Positions 19,821 to 28,567 of a stretch of 64,000 nucleotides of DNA are shown here, one piece after another. The DNA comes from Leifsonia sp052114085 (GTDB taxonomy: Bacteria; Actinomycetota; Actinomycetes; Actinomycetales; Microbacteriaceae), in NCBI RefSeq assembly GCF_052114085.1, contig NZ_JBFREB010000001.1, positions 744,001 through 808,000 on the forward strand, given 5' to 3'. The position numbers and the translations under genes are program-made. Positions within the stretch are counted from its first letter, which is position 1; the number at the start of each line of letters is the position of its first letter. Below the pieces are notes generated by a model, which saw nothing but the letters and a program-made list of their open reading frames with translations, had not been told where the DNA came from and made no database searches.

Positions 19821-20885
19821 TCAGCGTGCGAACGTGGCGAGCAGGCGCTGCAGGGAGTCCAGCCGCGCGCGTCCCGCCTCGCCGAGCTGCCCAGCCTCGA
19901 CGGCCTCGATGATGGCGCAGTCGGGCGCGTCCGGCAGGTGCGTGCATCCCCGCGGGCAATTCTCGGCGATGGCCGCGAGATCCGTGAAGGCCTTCAGGAT
20001 GCTGTCGGTGTTCACGTGCCCGAGGCCGAACGACCGCACTCCGGGGGTGTCGATGACCCAGCCGTGGCGACCGGCGCCGTCCTCCACCCGGAGGGACACC
20101 GTGGACGACGATGTGTGCCGTCCGCGCCCGGTCACCTGGTTGACGATGCCGACAGCGCGGAACGCACCCGGGACCAGAGCGTTGACGAGGGTCGACTTGC
20201 CGACACCGGAGTGGCCGACGACGACCGTGTCGTGCCCCACTAGGGCCTCGGTGATGTCGTGGACGGGGATGTTGTCCTCGCGGCTGGTGAAGACGGGGAG
20301 GTCGAGGCCTGCGAAGTTCGCGAGGAAGGGCGCAGGATCGGCGAGGTCGGTCTTGGTGACGCACAGCATGGGTTCGATCCCCGCGTCGTACGCCGCGACC
20401 AGGTACCGGTCGACGAGGCGGGTGCGGGGTTCTGGATTCGCGGCTGCGACGACGATGAGCATCTGGTCGGCGTTCGCCACGATGACGCGCTCCACCTCGT
20501 CGGTGTCGTCGGCGCTGCGGCGCAGGAGCGTGGTGCGCGGCTCGATCCGGACGATGCGGGCGAGCGTGCCCCCTTCTCCCGTGGTGTCGCCCACGACGGC
20601 GACGCGGTCGCCGTTCACGATCGGGTTCCGCCGCAGTTCGCTCGCGCGGGCGGCGGTCACCTGCCGTTCGTGGTCGGTGTCCTCGTCGAGGAGGACCGTG
20701 TAGCGTCCCCGGTCGACGCCCAGCACGCGCGCGATCCGGGCGTCGGCGTGCTCCGGTCGGATCTTGGTGCGGGGGCGGTTGCCCTTGGGATTCGGGCGGC
20801 TGCGGATGGTGGACTCGTCGTACGGGTCGAGCTCGTCGTCGTCGTCCTCACCGTCGTCCCACCACGACCCGGTGTTGTCAGCCAC
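19821..20885 (-). CDS. rsgA: Ribosome small-subunit GTPase RsgA
   Basis: This 354-residue circularly permuted GTPase has an N-terminal OB fold, then the motifs in the order G4 (TKTDLAD), G1 (GHSGVGKST) and G3 (DTPG), and a C-terminal zinc site with CPRGC, His and DC. RsgA checks late 30S assembly. GTG 20885 is chosen because it overlaps the aroA stop by 8 nt and directly leads into an acidic DDGEDDDDELDPYDE segment. It is co-transcribed with aroA, an arrangement also seen in mycobacteria. Confidence 0.94.
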   Translation of the reverse strand: MADNTGSWWDDGEDDDDELDPYDESTIRSRPNPKGNRPRTKIRPEHADARIARVLGVDRGRYTVLLDEDTDHERQVTAARASELRRNPIVNGDRVAVVGDTTGEGGTLARIVRIEPRTTLLRRSADDTDEVERVIVANADQMLIVVAAANPEPRTRLVDRYLVAAYDAGIEPMLCVTKTDLADPAPFLANFAGLDLPVFTSREDNIPVHDITEALVGHDTVVVGHSGVGKSTLVNALVPGAFRAVGIVNQVTGRGRHTSSSTVSLRVEDGAGRHGWVIDTPGVRSFGLGHVNTDSILKAFTDLAAIAENCPRGCTHLPDAPDCAIIEAVEAGQLGEAGRARLDSLQRLLATFAR

Positions 20886-22248
20886 GCGGGTCGGTGGCTT
20901 CCTGCAGCATCCGCGTCCACAGCTGGGTGAACTGCGGAAGCGTCTTCGCCGTGGTGCCGATGTTCTCGATCTCGACGCCCTGGACGACCAGGCCGACGAT
21001 TGCGCCGGCTGTCGCCATCCGGTGGTCCTCATAGCTGCGCCAGACGCCGCCGTGGAGTGGGCGCGGCTCGATGCGCAGGCCGTCCTCGAGCTCGGTGACG
21101 GCGCCGCCCAGGCCGTTGATCTCCGCAGCCAGCGCTGCGAGACGGTCGGTTTCGTGGTGGCGGATGTGGCCGATCCCGGTGATCTCGCTCGGACCGTCGG
21201 CGAGGGCGGCGATAGCGACGAGCGCGGGTGCCAGCTCGCCGCCGGTCGTCAGGTCGAGGGTGACGCCGTTCGGCCGCTCCGGGCCGGTGACTGTGAGACG
21301 GTCGCCGTCGCGGGTGACCGTCGCGCCGAACAGGGGCAGCAGCTCCGCGAGGTCGGCTCCGACCTGCGTGGTCGACTCCGGCCAGCCGGTGATCGTGACC
21401 GTTCCGCCCGTCACCACCGCAGCCGCCAGGAACGGCGCCGCGTTGGAGAGGTCGGGTTCGATGTCGACCTCACGCGCCGCGATGGTCCCGGGAGCCACGA
21501 CCCAGTGGCCGGTCTCGGGCGACTCGACGGTGACCCCGCGCGCGGCCAGCGCGGCGATCGTCATCTCGATGTGGGGCAGGCTCGGCAGGCGCTCGCCCGC
21601 GTGGGTCAGGTCGAGGCCGTTCTCGAACCGGCTCGCGGAGAGCAGGAGTGCGCTGACGAACTGACTGGAGCTGGACGCATCCACCTCCACCGCACCGCCC
21701 GCGACCCGGCCCGTGCCGTGGACCGTGAACGGGAGGGATCCGCGGCCGTCGTCGTTCACATCCACCCCGAGCGCCCGCAGGGCGGCGATGATCGCGCCCA
21801 TCGGGCGTCCGCGCGCAGAGTCGTCCGCGTCGAACATGGTCGGCCCGAGCGCCAGCCCGGCGATCGGCGGGACGAAGCGCATCACCGTTCCGGCCTGGCC
21901 GCACTCGATCGTGGTGCTGCCGATGAGCTCCTCCGCCGGCGTGACGAGGAAGTCGGCGCCGAACTCGCCGGAGCCCGGCTTCTCGTCGATCCCGACGCCG
22001 AGGGCGCGGAGCGCCTCGACCATGTTGCCGCTGTCGCGCGAGTGGAGGGGCGAGCGGAGAAGCGACGGGCCGTCCGCGAGCGCCGCGAGCACCAGCTCCC
22101 GTGCGGTGAGCGACTTGGAACCCGGCAGGGAGACGGACGCCGACACGGGGCCGCCGGCGACGGGCGCGGGCCAGAGCGAGTTCGGCTCGTCGATGCGGTT
22201 GTCGCCGTACGGGTCGAAGTCCGGAGCGGAATATTTCGAGATCAGCAT
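20878..22248 (-). CDS. aroA: EPSP synthase (3-phosphoshikimate 1-carboxyvinyltransferase)
   Basis: This 456-residue enzyme of the shikimate pathway joins shikimate-3-phosphate and phosphoenolpyruvate. Recognisable sites are LPGSKSLTARELVLAALADG near 41-60, the IECGQAGTVMRF loop, DASSSSQFVSALLL and the C-terminal YEDHRMA. ATG 22248 is preferred over an upstream TTG because TAATCT lies 8 nt before it on the minus strand, fitting a leaderless start. It is divergent from sigR, whose stress promoter overlaps this 5' end. Confidence 0.95.
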   Translation of the reverse strand: MLISKYSAPDFDPYGDNRIDEPNSLWPAPVAGGPVSASVSLPGSKSLTARELVLAALADGPSLLRSPLHSRDSGNMVEALRALGVGIDEKPGSGEFGADFLVTPAEELIGSTTIECGQAGTVMRFVPPIAGLALGPTMFDADDSARGRPMGAIIAALRALGVDVNDDGRGSLPFTVHGTGRVAGGAVEVDASSSSQFVSALLLSASRFENGLDLTHAGERLPSLPHIEMTIAALAARGVTVESPETGHWVVAPGTIAAREVDIEPDLSNAAPFLAAAVVTGGTVTITGWPESTTQVGADLAELLPLFGATVTRDGDRLTVTGPERPNGVTLDLTTGGELAPALVAIAALADGPSEITGIGHIRHHETDRLAALAAEINGLGGAVTELEDGLRIEPRPLHGGVWRSYEDHRMATAGAIVGLVVQGVEIENIGTTAKTLPQFTQLWTRMLQEATDPRG

Positions 22249-22252
22249 TGTT
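22228..22252 (+). promoter_or_regulatory. Candidate redox-sigma (SigR/SigH type) promoter for sigR
   Basis: GGAAT at 22228-22232 and GTT at 22250-22252, separated by 17 nt, match the GGAAY...GTT elements used by SigR/SigH sigma factors. A transcript from here would include the upstream GTG start at 22295. It lies within the aroA 5' end. Confidence 0.5.
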
Positions 22253-22388
22253 GTCAAGATTATCCGTGTTCCCCGGTCTAGGAAGGATCAGCTCGTGGCC
22301 GCAACCGCTGTGCTCGACGCTCCACGCGTCGCCACCCGCGATGAGGCCGTCGACGCATCCCGCCGGGGCACGGTGCAGGTGTCGCAAC

Positions 22389-22394
22389 TAGACT
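22389..22394 (+). promoter_or_regulatory. Candidate -10 for a leaderless sigR message
   Basis: TAGACT is followed by 8 nt and ATG 22403. A transcript starting 6-8 nt downstream would begin at or next to the start codon. No -35 element is clear. Confidence 0.45.
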
Positions 22395-22402
22395 GGCCGG
22401 TG

Positions 22403-23014
22403 ATGAGCACCGAGACCGAGGAAACGGGCCACCTCTTCGAGGAGCAGGCCCTGCCCTTCATGGACCAGTTGTACGCGGCTGCCCTGCGCATGACCAGAAA
22501 CCCGTCTGACGCGCAAGACCTCGTACAAGAGACGTTCGTGAAGGCTTACGCGGCGTTCAACCAGTTCCAGCAGGGCACCAACCTGAAGGCCTGGCTGTAC
22601 CGCATCCTCACCAACACGTTCATCAACACGTACCGCAAGAAGCAGCGCGAGCCCTACCAGGGAACGATCGACGAGCTCGAGGACTGGCAGCTCGGAGGCG
22701 CGGAATCCATGTCCTCGTCCTCCAGCCGCTCGGCCGAGGCCGAGGCGATCGATCACCTGCCGGACAGCGCCGTCAAGGACGCGCTGCAGGCCATCCCGGA
22801 AGACTTCCGGCTGGCCGTGTACCTCGCCGATGTCGAGGGGTTCTCCTACCAGGAGATCGCCGACATCATGAAGACCCCGATCGGTACCGTGATGAGCCGC
22901 CTTCACCGCGGCCGTCGCATGCTTCGGGAGCTTCTGACCGACTACGCGCACGAGCGCGGTCTCTCCGCCGTCCAGGGAGACCCTGCCGTGCAGACCCCCA
23001 GGAGCAAGAAATGA
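22403..23014 (+). CDS. sigR: ECF sigma factor of the SigR/SigH redox family
   Basis: The short form is 203 residues. Sigma region 2 covers about 15-85 (DAQDLVQETFVKAYAAFNQF, NTFINTYRKKQ) and region 4 about 130-190 (FSYQEIADIMKTPIGTVMSRLHRGRRML). The family controls thioredoxin and other thiol-stress genes. An in-frame GTG at 22295 with GGAAGGA 7 nt upstream would add 36 residues; the ATG at 22403 has no good ribosome site but sits 8 nt after TAGACT. Both forms may be made. It overlaps the anti-sigma gene by 4 nt. Confidence 0.94.
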   Translation: MSTETEETGHLFEEQALPFMDQLYAAALRMTRNPSDAQDLVQETFVKAYAAFNQFQQGTNLKAWLYRILTNTFINTYRKKQREPYQGTIDELEDWQLGGAESMSSSSSRSAEAEAIDHLPDSAVKDALQAIPEDFRLAVYLADVEGFSYQEIADIMKTPIGTVMSRLHRGRRMLRELLTDYAHERGLSAVQGDPAVQTPRSKK

Positions 23015-23256
23015 CCGACTGCGGCTGTGAGAAGGCGAAAGCCGAACTCGAGGAGTATCTGCGCAACGAGCTGTGCAGCGAGGATGCTGCCGACGTGCGC
23101 GAGCACCTGGCGCACTGCGACGGATGCTCCGACGAGGCGCACCTGAACGTGGTGCTCACCGAGGTGGTGCAGCGTGCGTGCAAGGAGACCGCTCCCGAGA
23201 CGCTGCGCACAGAGGTGCTGCTGCGCATCCGCTCGTTCCAGGCCACCGCCCACTGA
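23011..23256 (+). CDS. rsrA: Zinc-binding anti-sigma factor, RsrA/RshA type
   Basis: This 81-residue protein has the ZAS motif H32-x3-C36-x2-C39 plus C4, C6 and C22. In this family zinc-bound reduced protein holds the sigma factor, and disulfide formation releases it. Translational coupling (ATGA) with sigR matches the usual sigma/anti-sigma arrangement. The gene is followed by a large inverted repeat. Confidence 0.95.
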   Translation: MTDCGCEKAKAELEEYLRNELCSEDAADVREHLAHCDGCSDEAHLNVVLTEVVQRACKETAPETLRTEVLLRIRSFQATAH

Positions 23257-23283
23257 GACGCGCTCCCCAAGCACCGCGCCCGA

Positions 23284-23340
23284 CGAGATGCGACTAATGG
23301 TCGCTATTCGTCGATCTTTTCGACCACAAGTCGCATCTCG
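23284..23340. terminator. Large inverted repeat after rsrA
   Basis: Two 20-nt arms (23284-23303 starting CGAGATGCGACT, and 23321-23340) match at 18 of 20 positions around a 17-nt loop. It lies between convergent genes and is probably a bidirectional terminator, though the stem is long for one. Confidence 0.65.
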
Positions 23341-23355
23341 CGGCGCCAAGCGGCG

Positions 23356-24138
23356 CTAAGCGGCGCTGCCGGAGCCGATCTCGTGGAGGAAGAAGAGGCC
23401 GCCGAGCGGGTCGGTGACCTGGGCGAACCGGCCGAACTCGCTGTCCCACGGATCGCGGATGACGCTTCCGCCCAGTTCGGTGACGCGCTGGGATGCGGCG
23501 GCCGCATCGGCGACGCCGAAGTAGATCACCCAGTGCGACGGCACGCCCTCGGGCAGCATCCCGTTCGCGTCGAACACGCCCCCGCTGGGTGAGGCGGGGT
23601 CCCCGAACGTGGCGTAGCGGAAGTCGGCCGTGTCGCCGAGGACCTCGGTCTTCCAGCCGAACACCCGGGTGTAGAAGTCGACCTGTGCCGCATAGCTGCG
23701 GGCATACAGCTCGTGCCAGGCGGGTGCGCCGACCTCGGCGACGAGTTCGAACCCGCGGTGCTGTTCCGGGTCCCAGAGTCCGACCGCGGCACCGCCGGGA
23801 TCGGCGATCACCGCGAGCCTGCCCTGGTCGCCCACCGTCATCGTGGGCGCGATCACCTGAGCCCCGGCGTCGAGGGATGCCTTCTCGGCCGCATCCGCAT
23901 CCTCGACCAGGAGGTGGGTGAGCCAGGTGTCGCCCTGCGCGTCGCCCGAGACCGCCCCCAGACCCGCTACCGCCCGTCCGTCGCGGCGGAAGGTCACGTA
24001 GCCGCCGTACTCCTCGCCGGCCGTATCGGCGGTCCAGCCGAACAGGCCCGCGTAGAAATCGCGGGCGCGCGGGACGTCGGTGCTGGCGTAGTCGACCCAG
24101 CAGGGCTCTCCGAGGCGGTGATTGGTGACGACGGGCAT
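23356..24138 (-). CDS. Two-domain VOC (glyoxalase-like) protein
   Basis: This 260-residue protein contains two tandem vicinal-oxygen-chelate domains (about 8-122 and 136-255), each with the usual beta-alpha-beta-beta-beta pattern and the DPxG turn (IADPGGAAVGLW, VTDPLGGLFFL). Such proteins include glyoxalase-like enzymes, antibiotic-binding proteins and unknowns; the substrate cannot be told. ATG 24138 follows TAGTTT by 6 nt, so it is probably leaderless. It is divergent from the HAD gene by 95 bp. Confidence 0.85.
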   Translation of the reverse strand: MPVVTNHRLGEPCWVDYASTDVPRARDFYAGLFGWTADTAGEEYGGYVTFRRDGRAVAGLGAVSGDAQGDTWLTHLLVEDADAAEKASLDAGAQVIAPTMTVGDQGRLAVIADPGGAAVGLWDPEQHRGFELVAEVGAPAWHELYARSYAAQVDFYTRVFGWKTEVLGDTADFRYATFGDPASPSGGVFDANGMLPEGVPSHWVIYFGVADAAAASQRVTELGGSVIRDPWDSEFGRFAQVTDPLGGLFFLHEIGSGSAA

Positions 24139-24233
24139 ACCGTCAAACTACGCCGCCGCGGCACCCGGCGACAGACGCGGCGGTCACCACGACTGTATTG
24201 CCGTGACGTGCCGCCATCCGTAGGGTCGGCGCC

Positions 24234-25151
24234 ATGAACGACCTCCCCTCCTGGCGTGCCGGTACGACGCGGGACGCGATCCTGGCGTTCGTCGCAGATG
24301 TGACGACGGGGGCGGATGCGCTCCCCGCGGAGGAGCGCATCGCCGTCTTCGACAACGACGGCACCCTCTGGACGGAGAAGCCGATGCCGACCCAGTTGCA
24401 CTACATCGTGCAGCGCTGGGCGGCAGCCGCGGCCGCGGACCCGTCCCTGGCCGCGCAGCAGCCGTACAAGGCCGTGGTGGAAGGCGACCTCGCCTGGCTG
24501 GGGAGCGCCCTGGACAAGCACTACAACGGCGATGACTCCGATCTCCAGGTGGCCGTCGCGGCGATCGTCCGGTCGACCCAGGGGATGAGCGTCGAGGACT
24601 ATCACGCCTCTGTCGACGCCTTCTACCGCGAAGCCGAGCACCTCACCCTGCACCGTCCCTATGCGAACGCGGTCTACCGGCCGATGACCGAGCTGCTGGC
24701 GTTCCTCACCGCCAACGACTTCTCCTGTTACATCGTCTCCGGGGGCGACCGGGACTTCATGCGTCCCATCAGCACCGCGTACTACGCGATTCCTCCCGAG
24801 CGCGTCATCGGCTCCTCCGCCGGGCTGTCGTACGACGAGGCGACGGACGATGTGCGCTACGCCGACACCATGGAGTTCTTCGACGACGGGCCGCAGAAGC
24901 CGATCCGGATCTGGATGCGGACCGGGCGCCGTCCTATCCTCGCGGCGGGAAACTCCAACGGCGACATCCCGATGCTCCGCTACCCGAAGCGGCATCCGCG
25001 TTCGCTCAGTGTGCTCGTGCATCACGACGACGGGGAGCGGGGCGACGCCGCCTACGACACCGGGGCCGAGCGCGCGCTCGCGACGGCCGCGGCCGACGGG
25101 TTCACCGTCGTCAGCGTGCGCGACGACTGGGACACCGTCTTCGTGGAGTGA
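24234..25151 (+). CDS. HAD-superfamily phosphohydrolase in the sulfatase island
   Basis: This 305-residue HAD protein has motif I VFDNDGTLW (D40 nucleophile, D42 acid/base), motif II around IVSGG, and motif IV GNSNGDIPML. The large cap inserted after motif I resembles phosphoserine-phosphatase-like HADs. No signal peptide is seen, so it is cytoplasmic. ATG follows TAGGGT by 7 nt (leaderless). It is 70 bp upstream of the arylsulfatase gene; a shared role in handling esterified substrates is plausible but unproven. Confidence 0.83.
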   Translation: MNDLPSWRAGTTRDAILAFVADVTTGADALPAEERIAVFDNDGTLWTEKPMPTQLHYIVQRWAAAAAADPSLAAQQPYKAVVEGDLAWLGSALDKHYNGDDSDLQVAVAAIVRSTQGMSVEDYHASVDAFYREAEHLTLHRPYANAVYRPMTELLAFLTANDFSCYIVSGGDRDFMRPISTAYYAIPPERVIGSSAGLSYDEATDDVRYADTMEFFDDGPQKPIRIWMRTGRRPILAAGNSNGDIPMLRYPKRHPRSLSVLVHHDDGERGDAAYDTGAERALATAAADGFTVVSVRDDWDTVFVE

Positions 25152-25179
25152 CGTCTATCCGACGGCGGGCCGCGCGGGT

Positions 25180-25185
25180 TATGGT
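25180..25185 (+). promoter_or_regulatory. Possible -10 element of the arylsulfatase gene
   Basis: TATGGT lies about 37 nt before the arylsulfatase ATG, which itself has a normal ribosome site (GGGGAG). No matching -35 is recognisable. Confidence 0.3.
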
Positions 25186-25221
25186 GCGCGCAAACAGGGT
25201 CACCACCCGAGGGGAGCCGTC

Positions 25222-27579
25222 ATGTCTGTGCCGTTCAAGGGCAGGATCGATCTCGACATCAGGGACTCCATCCCCGATTGGGCGCCGTTCGAGGCGCCGA
25301 AGGCCCCCGAGGGGGCGCCCAACGTCGTCCTCATCGTGCTCGACGATGTCGGGTTCTCGGCGATGAGCAGCTACGGCGGGCCGATCGAGACGCCGAACAT
25401 CGACCGCATCGCCGCATCCGGTGTCCGCTTCACGCAGTGGCACACCACGGCACTCTGCTCTCCCACGCGATCCGCGCTGCTCACCGGACGCAACCACACG
25501 CGCAACTCGATGGCCTGCATCACCGAGGCGGCGACCGGCTTCCCGAACGCGAGCGGCACCATCCCGCAGGAGAACGGGATGCTGTCGCAGATCCTCAACG
25601 AGGAGGGCTGGAACACCTACATCGTCGGCAAGTGGCACCTGTGCCCGTCGGACGAGATGAACCTGGCCGCCACCCGCCGGAACTGGCCGACCGGACGCGG
25701 CTTCGAGCGCTTCTACGGCTTCCTCGGGGCCGAGACGAACCAGTGGTATCCGGAACTCGTCTACGACAACCATCCGGTGGACCAGCCCGCCAGCCCCGAA
25801 GACGGGTACCACCTCACCGACGACCTCACGGACAAGGCCATCGAATTCATCGGCGACGCGAAGACCGTGGCGCCCGACAAGCCGTTCTTCCTGTACTACT
25901 CGCCTGGCGCCTGTCACGCCCCCCACCACGCGCCGAAGGAGTGGATCGAGAAGTTCGCCGGGAAGTTCGACCAGGGCTACGAGAAGATCCGCGAGGAGAC
26001 GCTCGACCGTCAGAAGGTGCTCGGAATCGTGCCGGAGAACACCGAGCTTCCGCCGGTGAACCCGATGGGGACCCCTGAGACGCGCACCGGCCCCGAGGGC
26101 AAACCGTTCCCCGCCGTCGATTTCACGAAGCCGTGGGATTCGCTGAGCGACGAGGAGAAGCGTCTGTTCGCGCGCATGGCCGAGGTCTACGCCGGCTTCC
26201 TCGCCCATACGGATCACCACGTCGGGCGACTGCTCGACTTCCTGGAGGAGACCGGCGAACTCGACAGGACGCTCGTGGTCGTCGTCTCGGACAACGGCGC
26301 GAGCGCCGAAGGCGGACCGGACGGCTCGGTCAACGAGAACAAGTTCTTCAACGGCATCCCGGACAGCCTGGAGGAGAACCTGGCGATGCTGGACGATCTC
26401 GGCAGCGTGAAGACGTACAACCACTATCCGACGGGCTGGGCGATGGCCTTCAACACCCCGTTCAAGATGTGGAAGCGCTACGACTTCAACGGCGGTACGG
26501 CCGACCCGTGCATCATCTCGTGGCCGTCCGTGCTCGGGCACGGCGGCGAGCTGCGCGAGCAGTACCACCACGCCGTCGACATCGCGCCCACCGTGCTGGA
26601 CCTCCTCGGAGTGCAGCCTCCGGACGAATTGGGCGGGTACACCCAGTCCCACCTGGACGGGGTCAGCATGCGGTCCGCCATCGAATCGGCGGACGCACCA
26701 GGTGCGCGGAGGACGCAGTTCTTCGCGATGCTCGGATCGCGCTCGATCTGGCACGACGGCTGGAAGGCGGTGTCGACCCACCCGGTGCTCAGCGGCTGGA
26801 GCCACTTCAACGACGACACCTGGGAGCTCTACCACGTCGAGGTCGACCGGTCGGAGCTCCACGATCTCGCCGCCGAGGAGCCGGACCGCCTTCGGGAGCT
26901 GGTCAACCTGTGGTTCCACGAGGCCGGCGCGAATCAGGCGTTCCCGCTCGACGACCGGTCGGCGCTCGAGATCCTCAATACACCGCGCCCACAGCTGGCG
27001 GCTCCGCGGAACCGCTACATCTACCGTCCGGGCGGGGCCGAGGTCACCGAGGCGCAGGCCGTAAACGTGCGCAACCGCTCGTACTCGATCGGTGCCCTGG
27101 TCGACCTGCCGCAGCCCGGGGCGCAGGGCGTGCTGTTCGCGCACGGCGCACGGTTCGGAGGCCACGCGCTGTACGTCAAGGACAACCGGCTGCACTACGT
27201 CTACAACTTCGTCGGCAGCCGCGAGCAGCGGATAGTCGGGACGGAGGATCTGCCGGTGGGGGAGAACCTCATCCTCTCGGCATCGTTCGACAAGGACGGC
27301 GAGGAGCAACCGGGAATCGCCACGGGTATCCTGAGCCTCTATCACGGCGATCGCAAGGTCGGCGAAGGCCGGATCATCACTCAGCCGGGCTACTTCTCAC
27401 TCACCGGCGAAGGCCTCTGCGTCGGTTATGACAGTGCCGACCCCGTCACCCAGGACTACGGCGGAGAGCAGCCGTTCCGGTTCACCGGAGGGACGCTGCA
27501 CCGCGTCGTCGTCGACGTGAGCGGTGAGCCCTACCTCGACCTGGAGCGGCAGGCCGCGGCGATGCTCGCCCGGGAATGA
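25222..27579 (+). CDS. Type I arylsulfatase
   Basis: This 785-residue sulfatase carries the maturation motif C79-S-P-T-R followed by SALLTGRNHTR; C79 would be converted to formylglycine. Metal ligands D41-D42 (IVLDDVGF) and the later VVSDNGAS support an active enzyme. The C-terminal third (about 590-785) is an extra beta-rich domain like that of mycobacterial AtsA/AtsD-type enzymes. There is no signal peptide, so it acts in the cytoplasm. GGGGAG precedes the ATG at about 6 nt. The activating enzyme is encoded immediately downstream. Confidence 0.94.
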   Translation: MSVPFKGRIDLDIRDSIPDWAPFEAPKAPEGAPNVVLIVLDDVGFSAMSSYGGPIETPNIDRIAASGVRFTQWHTTALCSPTRSALLTGRNHTRNSMACITEAATGFPNASGTIPQENGMLSQILNEEGWNTYIVGKWHLCPSDEMNLAATRRNWPTGRGFERFYGFLGAETNQWYPELVYDNHPVDQPASPEDGYHLTDDLTDKAIEFIGDAKTVAPDKPFFLYYSPGACHAPHHAPKEWIEKFAGKFDQGYEKIREETLDRQKVLGIVPENTELPPVNPMGTPETRTGPEGKPFPAVDFTKPWDSLSDEEKRLFARMAEVYAGFLAHTDHHVGRLLDFLEETGELDRTLVVVVSDNGASAEGGPDGSVNENKFFNGIPDSLEENLAMLDDLGSVKTYNHYPTGWAMAFNTPFKMWKRYDFNGGTADPCIISWPSVLGHGGELREQYHHAVDIAPTVLDLLGVQPPDELGGYTQSHLDGVSMRSAIESADAPGARRTQFFAMLGSRSIWHDGWKAVSTHPVLSGWSHFNDDTWELYHVEVDRSELHDLAAEEPDRLRELVNLWFHEAGANQAFPLDDRSALEILNTPRPQLAAPRNRYIYRPGGAEVTEAQAVNVRNRSYSIGALVDLPQPGAQGVLFAHGARFGGHALYVKDNRLHYVYNFVGSREQRIVGTEDLPVGENLILSASFDKDGEEQPGIATGILSLYHGDRKVGEGRIITQPGYFSLTGEGLCVGYDSADPVTQDYGGEQPFRFTGGTLHRVVVDVSGEPYLDLERQAAAMLARE

Positions 27580-27618
27580 GGTCTCGCACAGGCGCGGCCC
27601 GGCCGTTAGCGTGAACCC

Positions 27619-28524
27619 ATGAGCGAGATGGTGCTGATCCCGGGCGGCACCTTCCGCATGGGATCCGCGGAGTTCTACCCCGAGGAGCAGCCCGTCCACG
27701 AACGCCGGGTCGAACCGTTCCGGATCGCCCGGCACGAGGTGACGAACGCGAAGTTCGACGCCTTCGTCGCGGCGACCGGATACGTCACCGTCGCGGAGCG
27801 CCCGCTCGACGCGGCGCTCTTCCCGGAGCTCAGCGACGACGAGCGGCAGCCGGGCGCAATGGTCTTCGCTCGGACCACCGGCCCGGTCGACCTGGCCGAC
27901 TGGCGCAACTGGTGGCGCTGGGTGAGCGGCGCCGACTGGCGTCATCCGGAGGGGCCGGACACCGACCTCATCGGGCGGATGGACCGTCCGGTCGTGCAGA
28001 TCGCCTACGAGGACGCCGTCGCCTACGCCGCCTGGAAGGGTCTGCGGCTGCCGACGGAGGCGGAGTACGAGTTCGCGGCCCGCGGCGGCGTCGACGGTGC
28101 CCGCTTCGCGTGGGGCGACGAACCGTATCCCGACGGTAAGGCGCGGGCCAACAGCTGGCTGGGCCGCTTCCCGTACGACAATCGCGGCCGGTTCGGCGCG
28201 ACGGTCGCACCGGTCGGATCGTATCCCGCCAACGGCTACGGGCTCTACGACCTGATCGGCAACGTCTGGGAGTGGACCAGCGACTACTACGCGCCCCGGC
28301 ACGTCGTCCCCGGGCAGACCCCCGTGGACGCGGGCGCGCGCCCGAGCCTGCTCGGTGCCGCGAGTGCGGAGCCGGGCTCCGCCATCCCGCGCCGGGTTCT
28401 CAAGGGCGGGTCGTACCTCTGCTCGCCGGAGTACTGCCTGCGCTTCCGTCCGGCCGCACGCTCGCCACAGGCGGAGGACACGGCGACGACGCACATCGGG
28501 TTCCGCTGCGCGGCCGACGCGTGA
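27619..28524 (+). CDS. Formylglycine-generating enzyme (sulfatase activator)
   Basis: This 301-residue FGE-sulfatase-domain protein opens with MVLIPGGTFRMGS and has the block LRLPTEAEYEFAARGG, NVWEWTSDYY and the active-site pair C268 and C273 (CSPEYC), which bind copper and oxidise the sulfatase cysteine. The presence of both cysteines indicates a genuine FGE rather than a structural relative such as EgtB. TAGCGT lies 6 nt before the ATG, so it may be transcribed separately as a leaderless message, 39 bp after the sulfatase. Confidence 0.95.
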   Translation: MSEMVLIPGGTFRMGSAEFYPEEQPVHERRVEPFRIARHEVTNAKFDAFVAATGYVTVAERPLDAALFPELSDDERQPGAMVFARTTGPVDLADWRNWWRWVSGADWRHPEGPDTDLIGRMDRPVVQIAYEDAVAYAAWKGLRLPTEAEYEFAARGGVDGARFAWGDEPYPDGKARANSWLGRFPYDNRGRFGATVAPVGSYPANGYGLYDLIGNVWEWTSDYYAPRHVVPGQTPVDAGARPSLLGAASAEPGSAIPRRVLKGGSYLCSPEYCLRFRPAARSPQAEDTATTHIGFRCAADA

Positions 28525-28525
28525 C

Positions 28526-28556
28526 CAGGGGCGGCGACACCGGGTCGCCGCCCCTG
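28526..28556. terminator. Bidirectional hairpin between the FGE gene and kgd
   Basis: A perfect 13-bp stem (CAGGGGCGGCGAC, 28526-28538, with 28544-28556) and 5-nt loop, directly after the FGE stop and 12 bp before the convergent kgd stop. Confidence 0.85.
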
Positions 28557-28567
28557 ACACGTGACTG

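Noticed and set aside
24145..24150. Hexamer facing the VOC gene considered as a promoter of the HAD gene
   Set aside because: It reads TAGTTT only on the minus strand and lies 6 nt before the VOC start, so it belongs to that gene; the HAD gene has its own TAGGGT at 24221.
25111..27345. Long antisense frame over the arylsulfatase
   Set aside because: Composition is that of a shadow frame; the sulfatase frame holds the catalytic motif.
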